The position numbers and the translations under genes are program-made. From Pseudomonas putida (GTDB lineage Bacteria > Pseudomonadota > Gammaproteobacteria > Pseudomonadales > Pseudomonadaceae), in contig NZ_CP113097.1 of assembly GCF_026625125.1 (NCBI RefSeq), positions 3,348,001 to 3,412,000 on the forward strand: 64,000 nt of DNA, written 5' to 3'. Positions within the stretch are counted from its first letter, which is position 1, and every line of letters starts with the position of its first letter. Below the pieces are notes generated by a model, which saw nothing but the letters and a program-made list of their open reading frames with translations, did no database searches and was not told the DNA's origin. Positions 17,777 to 26,790 of this stretch are shown piece by piece.

Positions 17777-20150
17777 CGAGGTCAGCCCTGCGCTTCATGA
17801 TTTCACCCATGAACTCATCTGGTGTTTGATCTGCATCATCAAGGCACTGATCCTCGACTTTCCGCAGATCAAACAAATAAACACTACGAGGCACGACTGC
17901 ATCAGTGATGGAGTCCCTCACTGACGGGACAGCAGTAATATCGTATCTTCCGTGACTTGGCTTGTTCACTTTAATGGTGCCCCTGCCCTCTGCGAACACG
18001 AGTAAACTCGGGTGCGCGCTAGGTTGCCTGGCCCATTCAAAAAGTTGCGCTTCCATATCACGCACTGAGTAATCCTTACTACTCCACGCCATGATACTCA
18101 CCTCGCCAACTTCTGCATCCGTATAGTTAATATGCCCCTCATAATGTGGGGTGACTGACCATTGACTAGATGGCGAGACCTTGATAAAACTCAGGGCATT
18201 AATCGAGCGCATGATATTAGCCCCAGCGGCACCCAGATCTTCAGGAGAAAACTCTCTATCCCTGCTAGTGCCATAACAAGCGCGATAGCTAAAATTTTTG
18301 CAATCAGCGATTACGCCATTCTGGATAAGCTCACTCAGATACTGGCGTTCTTTAAGCACCGCTGGCTGGTAGTCGTCATCTGGAGGATGGCGATCGAAGA
18401 GTTCGAAGAACTCCAAGGACTCAGGTGTAAGCTCATCCACCACCTGGTTAGCTATCAGCCTTTGGGACTTGACCAATTTGAGCGCTGGATCGGCTGTCCA
18501 ATCCAAACAGAACATGAGTGATCCACTACCACTGCGCCGCATCACTCTACCAGCTGGTTTGACCAATTTGGATGAAGGACGCGTAGATTGTTCAGTATCC
18601 AACGCCGGAAAAATCCCTGTCGCACTCCACATTCCGGCATCACATTGGACAAATCGGGAGCTGTTGGCCATGACGATGCCGATAATTGAAGAAGCGCGCT
18701 GGCCATAGTAGTCCGAAGCTGCATTTAAGACAGTATTAACAGCCCCGACATGCTGGCAGGCTAACACCAGATTTGGTCGTTTACCCGCGTCCTCAGTACG
18801 ACTGGCCATGAGTCTGCGTAATTGAGAGCGTGAATCTGTTACGGGGTTCGTGAAATCATTTCCGAGAGTTGGCCATATGACGACATCCTTGAACGCGAGT
18901 CGTAGCGAGGCACTACCATGATCCAACTCAGGGCTTCCAGTTTCATTCTCGACCAGAATGTAGCATTGATAATTGCCCTCGCGCGGATCTGACACCCAAC
19001 ACCAGCCAGCGTTAAACCGATTTTCAGCAGCCGGCTCCCACTCGGGGTCAATCCACACGAAATCATCAGACCCACGCCATTCTAATAACTGAGCACCCGT
19101 GACTTCCCCACACCCGACTGCAAAGACCAACGGATGCGGATATTCTCTAACAAGGGAGTCAATTTCTGCCCATTCAGCTACGGATGCAGCTCGCGAGCCA
19201 GCCGTAAGGATGACAGGTCTTGAGCCAAATTTAGACTTTACCGATCCAGTCACTGGACAAAGCATGCCTTTTAAAAAAGGAGTTAGCTCCGCTCCTTGTA
19301 TTAAAGCAATATTGAAGCTCTTATGATCACCAAACTCATCATCATAATACTCAGTCCTGATCGCGACTGCATACTGCTCGTCTTGCCTCCCAAATTGCAT
19401 ACCATAGGTCAAGAATAGCTTTCCGACCTCATCCTTGACCGCAGCGAAGTTCGAATCAAGCTTAAAGTAAGTTTCTTTTAGGTTTGGAAGCTTTCTTAAA
19501 AAACTCGACAGATCATCTTTTTTATGAAGATTCGTCTGAAGACCAACAATACGACCCCATATCAGATCACATAAGTCTTTTTTCTTCAGCTTACTCAGAG
19601 CAGGGTGCTTACTGAGCTTTTGCGATGAGTTCCTTGCAGTAATCACCTTACTTTCAAAAATCTCACGCAATTTGTCAAAGCGCTCGCGCCCTCGATTAAC
19701 CATTAACTCGGTAAGATCGATGGCCGCTCCATCAGCCGCTGCTACTATGTACCTGAACGGCGAACCGTCTGGTGAGACAATTTGGGGGCGTGTGTGTGCA
19801 TAGAGAAAAAACTTGCATATCTCCAGTATAACTGTGTCTCGCTTTAGTACGGACTTTAGACGTTTGCACTGGATGACACCAACAGGAACCGAGTCTTTGA
19901 AGAGGATGACGTCACGGCCTTGGTCAGCCCCATCATTGAGGCGCCGTGCATCGTCATACCAATCGAACCCCACCTCCCCCATCTTATCGCGGTAAAGATC
20001 CGCGAGCAGCAGCTCAAAATGGTGATCACCCATTGCTTCGAAAGGAAGTTGCCCGCAATCAAATGCGAAAACATCCGGCTTATTTGGATTGTTCTCTCGT
20101 AGCTCGTCTTCGTGCTCTTCGTCGAAGCAAATATCATCAGAGTTCGTCAA
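17766..20150 (-). CDS. Mrr-like restriction endonuclease-fold effector of the ABC-three-component-like operon
   Basis: A 794-residue protein with an N-terminal nuclease domain (about 40-130): HHFELLLADLYRD (Glu), GADQGRDVILF (Asp) and VGVIQCKRLK (Gln-x-Lys), the PD-(D/E)XK pattern of Mrr-type enzymes. A helical middle follows (MVNRGRERFDKL to LKKKDLCDLIWGRI). The C-terminal two thirds have no motif I recognise and could sense a trigger or bind the partners. Translation probably starts at TTG at 20150, six bases after GGAG; no ATG lies nearby in frame. It is first in the operon, so its promoter lies in the gap shared with the divergent AddAB-like module. Expected role: DNA cleavage on infection or plasmid entry. 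Confidence 0.75.
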   Translation of the reverse strand: MTNSDDICFDEEHEDELRENNPNKPDVFAFDCGQLPFEAMGDHHFELLLADLYRDKMGEVGFDWYDDARRLNDGADQGRDVILFKDSVPVGVIQCKRLKSVLKRDTVILEICKFFLYAHTRPQIVSPDGSPFRYIVAAADGAAIDLTELMVNRGRERFDKLREIFESKVITARNSSQKLSKHPALSKLKKKDLCDLIWGRIVGLQTNLHKKDDLSSFLRKLPNLKETYFKLDSNFAAVKDEVGKLFLTYGMQFGRQDEQYAVAIRTEYYDDEFGDHKSFNIALIQGAELTPFLKGMLCPVTGSVKSKFGSRPVILTAGSRAASVAEWAEIDSLVREYPHPLVFAVGCGEVTGAQLLEWRGSDDFVWIDPEWEPAAENRFNAGWCWVSDPREGNYQCYILVENETGSPELDHGSASLRLAFKDVVIWPTLGNDFTNPVTDSRSQLRRLMASRTEDAGKRPNLVLACQHVGAVNTVLNAASDYYGQRASSIIGIVMANSSRFVQCDAGMWSATGIFPALDTEQSTRPSSKLVKPAGRVMRRSGSGSLMFCLDWTADPALKLVKSQRLIANQVVDELTPESLEFFELFDRHPPDDDYQPAVLKERQYLSELIQNGVIADCKNFSYRACYGTSRDREFSPEDLGAAGANIMRSINALSFIKVSPSSQWSVTPHYEGHINYTDAEVGEVSIMAWSSKDYSVRDMEAQLFEWARQPSAHPSLLVFAEGRGTIKVNKPSHGRYDITAVPSVRDSITDAVVPRSVYLFDLRKVEDQCLDDADQTPDEFMGEIMKRRADLDAY

Positions 20151-20944
20151 AATTCGCTCCAGGCATCGAGTAGACCATGCCGTTGGTACCTCGGCTCGTG
20201 TTGATCAGGCCTTAGGCCTGACAACAAGTTTTTCAAGGAGGAGATCAGACGCCTGAACGCCGGCACCGGGCTCCCTCCCGTTCACCAATGGCGTTGGTCG
20301 CGTATGCCGACAGCTCTGCTGACGCTTACGCGAGTATGCCAATTTGGCATCATAGTAAACGGGTGTATGTTGAGATACCAGGCGGGTATGTTGGTCAACC
20401 ATTTCTCGCCTAGCAGCTCGAACCGGGTGGCCAAGGATTGGCAAGCACTCATGGCACTGTTATCAATTATGGGAATCAAACGGGCCCGGCTATGTGGCGC
20501 CTCCTTCTGAACTCATAAGTCTCTTCTCCTTGCGCACGAAGCTAGCTTGAAAAAGCTGGACATGAAGTAAATCCTTTTCTTCGTCGTCGCTGCTGTCTAA
20601 CGCAGCGAAACTCTGCTGGCTGCGGATTAGGGTCGCCATGGTGGTCAACGGGGCTATCGGGGTTTGAGATTCGTCGAGGGCCACGCACCTTCTACAGCGC
20701 TCGTTCTTTCTTGGGCGCGCATTGGAAAATATCGATTAGCGATCACTCAAGTAAAGCCGCCTCGTCTTCGGCGCGCATGGCCATGGGCTCGGTGGCCAGC
20801 CAGATGGCATCGATGTGGGTCGCTTTTGGCAGTTTCCCTTCGTACGCGAATAGCAGCTTTCGGTTACTCTAGTCGACCAGGAGCAGGGGAACATTATGCA
20901 ATAGGACACCTGCATTCGATTGCCGTCAAGGAAGCCAGCGCAGC
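20151..20944. promoter_or_regulatory. Divergent intergenic region between two defence modules
   Basis: A 794-base gap with no confident gene. It holds an inverted repeat TCAGGCC-TTA-GGCCTGA at 20205-20221 and a perfect 15-base palindrome ATGCCAATTTGGCAT at 20336-20350, a plausible operator. Both flanking operons point away from it, so it must carry both promoters. Some frames look like decayed coding sequence, but none could be assigned to a family. Confidence 0.5.
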
Positions 20945-23563
20945 ATGCACATCACTTTTGGCCTTTTCCTGGACGCCCGTCAGGGTCCGTCCCCAACGAA
21001 CTTCTTCAATAACCCGATAGTAGGCCGTCTCGGTTTCCTGTCCCTGCTGGAGACCTACCTTGGTCTAAGCGCGCCAAAAGCCTCAACGGCCAGACGCGTG
21101 GCCATTTACTCCGGCCTTCTGCGGGCTCATGACAACGACTCGCGCTTCTACAGCGACTCCCTGAAAGTCGACAGCATTGGCACTGCCGCGCGCCTCCTGG
21201 CTTGGCGTGACGAGTGGCGGCTTGGCGGCTGGGACGGCAGCGCGAATCCGGAGCACCCACCGCGAATCCAAGAACTTGCGGCCGTCGAAAAGACCGCTCT
21301 CGAAGCGCTGCCCCCCGGAGAGGCCGAGCGCTTGCATCTGGTGATACAAGCTCTGAGTGCCTCCGGCCCCTGTCCCATCAGGTCAGTCCACCTGGTTGAC
21401 CCGCCTGAGGACTTCCCGCGCCTCTGGCAGCAGGTGTTGGAGCGCCTGCCCGAGGTCGAAGTTCGCCTTCCTGAACCACAGGGAGCAAGCCAGCTCCGCG
21501 CGGTGCAGGAGCACGCCCTGACCGTGCTGAACGGAGGCTCTGCGGGAAATTCGGTTGTGCCGACCGACGGGAGCATCTTGCTGGTACACACCCTCGCAAT
21601 CACTACCGCCGAACATTGGCTAGGCACGCAGCACGTGCACACGCCCGGAGACCGACTGATCCTGGCCGAGGATGCAGGAGACTCACTGGACGTATCACTG
21701 TCTGTTTCTGGTAGCGTCAACTGCGGGTTCGAACGTCCTAGTCAGCTGCGCCCGGCCCTTCAGGCACTAGCCCTTGCCTTGGAGCTGTGTTGGGACCCAG
21801 TGGACATGAACCGCCTTTTGGACTTCCTGACTCATCCGGTCGGCCCATTCAGTCGCGCTGCGAGAAGCAGACTCGCACGCGCTGTCGCCAACCAACCCGG
21901 GATAGGTGGCGAAGCCTGGACGACAGCCAAGAACAAGATCGCCGCAGATGACGATGCCCCGGAAGTGGCAGATGAAATCACCTTTTGGCTGGAGTCAGAG
22001 CGCTGGGCACGAACAGATGGAGTGCCGGTAGATGCACTGATCGCTCGCGTCGATCGGATGCAGGAGGCTATGCGGCGTCGCCTCTTGGGTGAGCCTGCTG
22101 ACGCGGCAAGCTTTATGGTGGCGCATAGCCAATGTGCGGCTGTTCATGACGCATTGACCGAGCTGGCTCGGCAAGGTGTGGCCAAGCTACTGCCTCGACA
22201 AGTCGAACAGTTGGTCGCCCACGCCACACCCGCCGGAGCAACCAATCCCGCTGCGGTTTCCCATATTGGTTGCATGCGCTCGAGCAGCACGGCAGCCGCT
22301 TGCATCGAAGCAGCTGATGAAGTGATATGGTGGATGCCGTCGACGCCTGCCCTGCCCTCGCCTCTGCCTTGGTCTCCTGCCGAGGTGAATGCTCTAACTC
22401 AATTAGGTGTGCAGTTGCGAGACCCGGCGCGTGAGCTTGTATCGTTAGCACTGAGGTGGCTGCGGCCACTACTTGCCGCGAGAAAAAGATTCATCATCGT
22501 CTGCCCTCCTCCTGGTTCAGAAGTGCATCCGATTCGTCAGCTTCTTAAGAAGCTCGTACCGGATATCGAGTCCGCGTCGCTTGACTTGGACACCGCACTC
22601 AATTCCACGCTACTAGGGGTAACCGCCGAGGTGCTTGCACCTCAGGCGCTGCCCGCTACTCCACGACACATCCAACTGCCTCATTCCGTGCAACTCGGCG
22701 ACGCCCTACAGTCGTTCACTACGCTGAACGAGCTTTTCAATGATGCAGCCCTATTCGTTTTGAAACGAGTGGCGAAGCTGGATCCCACCTCAGTCCTAGA
22801 GGTTGATGAGGGCAACCGCCTGCTGGGCATCCTCGCTCATCGGGTGCTCGAGAAACTCTTCGCGCACGACAAAGCCTTGAGTTGGTCAAACGCCGAAGCC
22901 GTTGACTGGTTCCGCGCCGTAGCCGACTCACTCTTACTGACTGAAGGCGCTGTACTGCTCATGCAGGGTGCGGGGGTAACACAGCAGCACTTCCGGCAGG
23001 TATGCGAACGAGCCATCGGAAGTCTCCTCGATCACCTCAGGCTCGCAGGTGCCATTCAGGTTCAGACTGAGGTGGAGTTCAGAGGAACCTTGGGAGGAGT
23101 CCCGCTGATCGGCAAAATTGACCTCTTGGTCACACTTGGTGACAAGCGAACTGTCGCCGTGGACATAAAGTGGAGGGGCGATACCTACTACGCCAGGCTG
23201 CTTCGCTCTGGCGAGCACCTACAGTTGGCGCTCTACTCCAGCCTCATTGAGCAAACAAGCGGTATCGCACCCGCCGCGCTTGGCTATTTCATCCTGGAAA
23301 GTGGCGGGCTGTACATCACCGCTGCCGACATCTTCCCAAAAGCGCAAGTCAGAAGACCGCCGGACGGAGTAACCGTCTCCAATCTATTGGACCGCGCCCG
23401 CGCTACCTGGAAGTGGCGCAAGCAGCAACTGGATGCCGGGACCATCGAAGTCGTTCCGGAAGATCCGAACGACGAGTACCAGGGCCCTGAGGGAACCTTT
23501 CCGGTCAACGGTCCAAGCAAATGGGACCGAGACCATCTTATCTTGCTGGGAGGCTGGAAGTGA
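20945..23563 (+). CDS. AddB-like PD-(D/E)XK nuclease subunit
   Basis: An 872-residue protein resembling the AddB half of AddAB-type nucleases. No Walker A is visible in the N-terminal helicase-like part, so that domain is probably structural. The C-terminal RecB-type nuclease domain (about 640-780) has LLGILAHRVLEKLF (His), VPLIGKIDLLVTL (Asp), VAVDIKWRGD (Asp-x-Lys) and HLQLALYSSL (Gln...Tyr), so its active site looks complete. The gene ends in a TGATG with the next gene, giving one-base overlap and coupling. The start ATG at 20945 is preceded only by a distant AAGGAA. It is a second, non-housekeeping AddAB/RecBCD-like machine inside the island. Confidence 0.75.
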   Translation: MHITFGLFLDARQGPSPTNFFNNPIVGRLGFLSLLETYLGLSAPKASTARRVAIYSGLLRAHDNDSRFYSDSLKVDSIGTAARLLAWRDEWRLGGWDGSANPEHPPRIQELAAVEKTALEALPPGEAERLHLVIQALSASGPCPIRSVHLVDPPEDFPRLWQQVLERLPEVEVRLPEPQGASQLRAVQEHALTVLNGGSAGNSVVPTDGSILLVHTLAITTAEHWLGTQHVHTPGDRLILAEDAGDSLDVSLSVSGSVNCGFERPSQLRPALQALALALELCWDPVDMNRLLDFLTHPVGPFSRAARSRLARAVANQPGIGGEAWTTAKNKIAADDDAPEVADEITFWLESERWARTDGVPVDALIARVDRMQEAMRRRLLGEPADAASFMVAHSQCAAVHDALTELARQGVAKLLPRQVEQLVAHATPAGATNPAAVSHIGCMRSSSTAAACIEAADEVIWWMPSTPALPSPLPWSPAEVNALTQLGVQLRDPARELVSLALRWLRPLLAARKRFIIVCPPPGSEVHPIRQLLKKLVPDIESASLDLDTALNSTLLGVTAEVLAPQALPATPRHIQLPHSVQLGDALQSFTTLNELFNDAALFVLKRVAKLDPTSVLEVDEGNRLLGILAHRVLEKLFAHDKALSWSNAEAVDWFRAVADSLLLTEGAVLLMQGAGVTQQHFRQVCERAIGSLLDHLRLAGAIQVQTEVEFRGTLGGVPLIGKIDLLVTLGDKRTVAVDIKWRGDTYYARLLRSGEHLQLALYSSLIEQTSGIAPAALGYFILESGGLYITAADIFPKAQVRRPPDGVTVSNLLDRARATWKWRKQQLDAGTIEVVPEDPNDEYQGPEGTFPVNGPSKWDRDHLILLGGWK

Positions 23564-26500
23564 TGAACAACATCGAATTCATCAGCGCAGGCGCCGGCAG
23601 TGGCAAGACCTACAAGCTGACCGAAACTCTCGCACAAGCCCTCGAATCTGGCACGGCACGGCCTCACGCCATCTTGGCCACGACCTTCACGGTGAAGGCC
23701 GCTACCGAGCTGCGCGAACGCGCCCGCTCCTGGCTTCTTGAAAAGGGCCGTATCGACCTCGCCACCGCCATAGGCCAAGCACGCTTGGGCACCGTCAACA
23801 GTGTCTGTGGTCAGATGCTCAAACGTTTCTGCTTCGAGTTGGGGCTGTCTCCCGACCAGACTGTCCTGGGTGAAGGTCAATCCAAGAGACTGCTCAAAGC
23901 CACGCTGGCCGAGTGGATGGATGCCGACGCACAAGCGGAACTAGTTTGGCTCACAGAGCGGTTCGGCATCGAACAGGCGGACTGGTCCAAGACTGTTGAG
24001 GCTGTCGTCAAGGCCGCGCTCGATAACGACATTGAGCCAGGGGCGCTTCGCATGATGGGTACTCAGAACGCGGACGCTATGCTCGCGAACTGGCCTGTCC
24101 CAACTGCGGGGCTGGACCCGACCATGGCGTTAGCGACCGCGCTGGCCAAGGCGCACCAGGAAGTAACCGCCTACGTAGAACAGCAGCAAGCTGTCGGCGC
24201 CAAAGTTGCAGACAACCTCTTAAAAGGCCTCGACGGGCTGCAAAAACTGGATCGTCTCTTCCGTGAAGGACGCTGGTGCTGGCCCGACTGGATCGGCGCA
24301 GCGGGGTTTGACGCCGGCGCTAAGGTCAGGGATATCGTGGCACCAGTCAAATCCGCTGCTCAGGCCAACGAGTCTCACCCGGCCTTTCATGCCGAGGTCC
24401 GTCGGTACCTTGACATGGTGTTCAAGCTGGCCGCCGACGTTCTCGACGCCTACGAACAGGCCAAGAAGGCGCTGGGTGCAGTCGACTTCAGCGACCAAGA
24501 GGTGTTGCTGCTACGTGCATTGAGGACAAAGCCTGCCGTCCGTGAAGTGTTGGCGGCAGAACTGGATCTCATCATGGTTGATGAGTTCCAGGACACCAGC
24601 CCGCTCCAACTGGCGCTTTTCGTCGAGCTGGCCAAACTGGCTAAGAAGTCGGTGTGGGTCGGTGACCCCAAGCAGGCTATCTACGGCTTCCGCGGAACTG
24701 ACTCGAGCCTCATTTCCGGCGTTCTCAGCGCCATCAAGGGCTGGGGCGGAGTCATAGGGAAGGCTCTGGACACCTCCAGGCGCTCCACCGAAAGCCAGGT
24801 CTTACTCACTAATAGTGTATTCAGCTCTGCGTTCGAGCCCGACCTGACGCCTGAGCAGGTTCGGTTGCAGCCTCTGCGGAAGGACATCCCGGACCAGCCC
24901 GCGCTGTTGAACTGGAACTTCGAGAGCAGCCGAAACGACTCAGACTACCTAGGCCTTGGCCAGGCCATCCGCGAGCTGCTCGAGTCCGGGGTTAAGGTCG
25001 AAGACAAGGACACCAAGGAGCTCCGTCCGATTCAGGCCGGCGATGTCGGAGTGCTGTGTCGCTACAACGACCAAGTCGAATTTGCCGTCACGTCGCTCAC
25101 GCGCTGGGGCATCCCGTCAGCCAGCCCACGCTCCGGCTTGTTGGGGACTGCCGAAGCCATCTATGTCATGGCCTGTCTGAGGCGCATGAACGACCCAACC
25201 GACACCGTCGCCACGGCGCTGGTTCTAACGCTGGCCGATGGCACTCCGATCGAGACCTGGCTTGCAGACAGGCTGCAATACCTAGCCACCGAAGGGGTGA
25301 GGTCACACGAGTGGCTGACGAAGGGTGATAGCGCCCATCCGCTACTGGCCCGATTGGAAGAGCTGCGTCCAACGCTAATGGCTTTGACGCCACAGGAAGT
25401 ACTGCGACTTGCTGCTGCCGAGTCCCAAGTAGTGCGGCTGGTCGGACAATGGTCCACCTCCCCTCACGAGAGCCGCAATAGACTGTCCAATGTCGAGGCA
25501 CTGGTCGAGCTCGGAAAGACTTTCGAGGACGAGTGTGTCGCTGCGAAGCGACCGGCGACCATCAGCGGCATGCTTCGTTGGCTGGACGAACTCGCCAGCG
25601 CAGAGGACGATAACCGGGCCATTTCAGAAGACAACTCGGTCTCGGTCATCACCTATCACGGGGCCAAGGGGCTGGAGTGGCCAATCGTCGTGCTGACAAG
25701 CCTCGATGCGACAGCACGCAGTTCGCTTTGGGGTGTACGCGCGAGAACAGTTGGGGGCTTCGATCCGCAGCAGCCGCTCGCCAACCGCTTCGTCCACTGC
25801 TGGCTGAAGACCTGGGGCAAGCGTTCCCAACCCCAAGCCGCCCTCAATGCTGAAGCCAGCTCCACTGGTCAAGCCATGCAGGCCGAGGCACTGGCCGAGA
25901 ACAAACGCCTTCTCTATGTGGGCCTGACCCGCGCGCGTGATATGAACATCGCAGTGTCGTTTGTTCGCAAGTCAGGGGCGGGGCGCGCCTGGGTCGGCGA
26001 AATTCAAGGCGCACCCGACCTGTTGTTCGGCGATTCAGGAACTATAGCGATTCCCGACGGCCAGCAGCTCTCAAGACTATCGAGATCGTGGAGCAAGGAG
26101 GACTGCTCAACGGAGCCACCTGCCAAAGCCTCCGAGCCCTGCAGTTGGTTCACAGCTCGTCCGCGCGTGCAGGCCGAGCCGTTGTGGCATCGACCGAGTT
26201 CTGCCTCGGGAGGCACGTTCAAGGTAGTCGAGACTGACGCGGTAGGAGTCCGGCTGAGCTTGGCGGGCAAGCCCGACATGGCATCGCTGGGCACAGCGCT
26301 CCACCTCTGTATCGCTCGCGCCGGCGTGCTTGGCGGGATTTCAGTCCCTGAAGTCGAACGAATCCTGATGACCTGGGCCGTGGCTCATTCTGTGGATAAG
26401 GAAGCCGTTTGTGCCCAGGCCAGAGCGTTCCAAGCTTGGGTAGCCAAGCGCTGGCCTGGCTGCCCCGTTTACGTCGAAGTTCCCATCGAAGCGAGTGGCC

Positions 26501-26736
26501 CTAACGGCACTCGTATCCGGGGCCGCATCGACTTGCTGGTCGAACTGCCAGATGGTTGGATTCTCATGGACCACAAGTCGAACCCCGGTGGCTCAGCCAG
26601 AGATGAGGACCTGGTGGCTGAGCACGGGCCCCAGCTCGAGTCCTATGGTCATGCCCTTCTCAACGCGACCGGCAAGCCCGTGAGCGAGCGATGGCTCTAC
26701 ATGCCGGTCGCTGCACGAGCAGTCCGCCTCTCCTGA
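23563..26736 (+). CDS. AddA-like UvrD helicase-nuclease
   Basis: A 1057-residue superfamily 1 helicase joined to a nuclease. Motifs: Walker A GAGSGKT (10-16), Ia TTFTVKAATELRERA, DExx box VDEFQDTSPLQ near 339, GDPKQAIYGFRG near 366, motif V ITYHGAKGLEWP near 690, motif VI LLYVGLTRARDM near 785. The C-terminal nuclease has GTALHLCIA (His), RGRIDLLVE (Asp) and ILMDHKSNPG (Asp-x-Lys) near 985-1005, then QLESYGHAL. The start at 23563 overlaps the AddB-like stop and follows GGGAGG; a frame 14 codons longer is less likely. Expected to unwind and degrade linear DNA with its partner. I see no Chi-recognition evidence. Confidence 0.85.
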   Translation: MNNIEFISAGAGSGKTYKLTETLAQALESGTARPHAILATTFTVKAATELRERARSWLLEKGRIDLATAIGQARLGTVNSVCGQMLKRFCFELGLSPDQTVLGEGQSKRLLKATLAEWMDADAQAELVWLTERFGIEQADWSKTVEAVVKAALDNDIEPGALRMMGTQNADAMLANWPVPTAGLDPTMALATALAKAHQEVTAYVEQQQAVGAKVADNLLKGLDGLQKLDRLFREGRWCWPDWIGAAGFDAGAKVRDIVAPVKSAAQANESHPAFHAEVRRYLDMVFKLAADVLDAYEQAKKALGAVDFSDQEVLLLRALRTKPAVREVLAAELDLIMVDEFQDTSPLQLALFVELAKLAKKSVWVGDPKQAIYGFRGTDSSLISGVLSAIKGWGGVIGKALDTSRRSTESQVLLTNSVFSSAFEPDLTPEQVRLQPLRKDIPDQPALLNWNFESSRNDSDYLGLGQAIRELLESGVKVEDKDTKELRPIQAGDVGVLCRYNDQVEFAVTSLTRWGIPSASPRSGLLGTAEAIYVMACLRRMNDPTDTVATALVLTLADGTPIETWLADRLQYLATEGVRSHEWLTKGDSAHPLLARLEELRPTLMALTPQEVLRLAAAESQVVRLVGQWSTSPHESRNRLSNVEALVELGKTFEDECVAAKRPATISGMLRWLDELASAEDDNRAISEDNSVSVITYHGAKGLEWPIVVLTSLDATARSSLWGVRARTVGGFDPQQPLANRFVHCWLKTWGKRSQPQAALNAEASSTGQAMQAEALAENKRLLYVGLTRARDMNIAVSFVRKSGAGRAWVGEIQGAPDLLFGDSGTIAIPDGQQLSRLSRSWSKEDCSTEPPAKASEPCSWFTARPRVQAEPLWHRPSSASGGTFKVVETDAVGVRLSLAGKPDMASLGTALHLCIARAGVLGGISVPEVERILMTWAVAHSVDKEAVCAQARAFQAWVAKRWPGCPVYVEVPIEASGPNGTRIRGRIDLLVELPDGWILMDHKSNPGGSARDEDLVAEHGPQLESYGHALLNATGKPVSERWLYMPVAARAVRLS

Positions 26737-26790
26737 CGCTCCCAGAAGCGTACCGGACTTAGTTAAATAGAAACACGAGGAAAAGCAGAG

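Noticed and set aside
20205..20510. Possible transposase remnant between the two defence modules
   Set aside because: Frames such as FFKEEIRRLNAGTG are suggestive but too short, with no DDE motif or terminal inverted repeats.
20945..26736. Housekeeping RecBCD or AddAB
   Set aside because: The proteins sit in a foreign island, are followed by a PLD nuclease, and the AddB-like subunit lacks a Walker A; a chromosomal copy is expected elsewhere.
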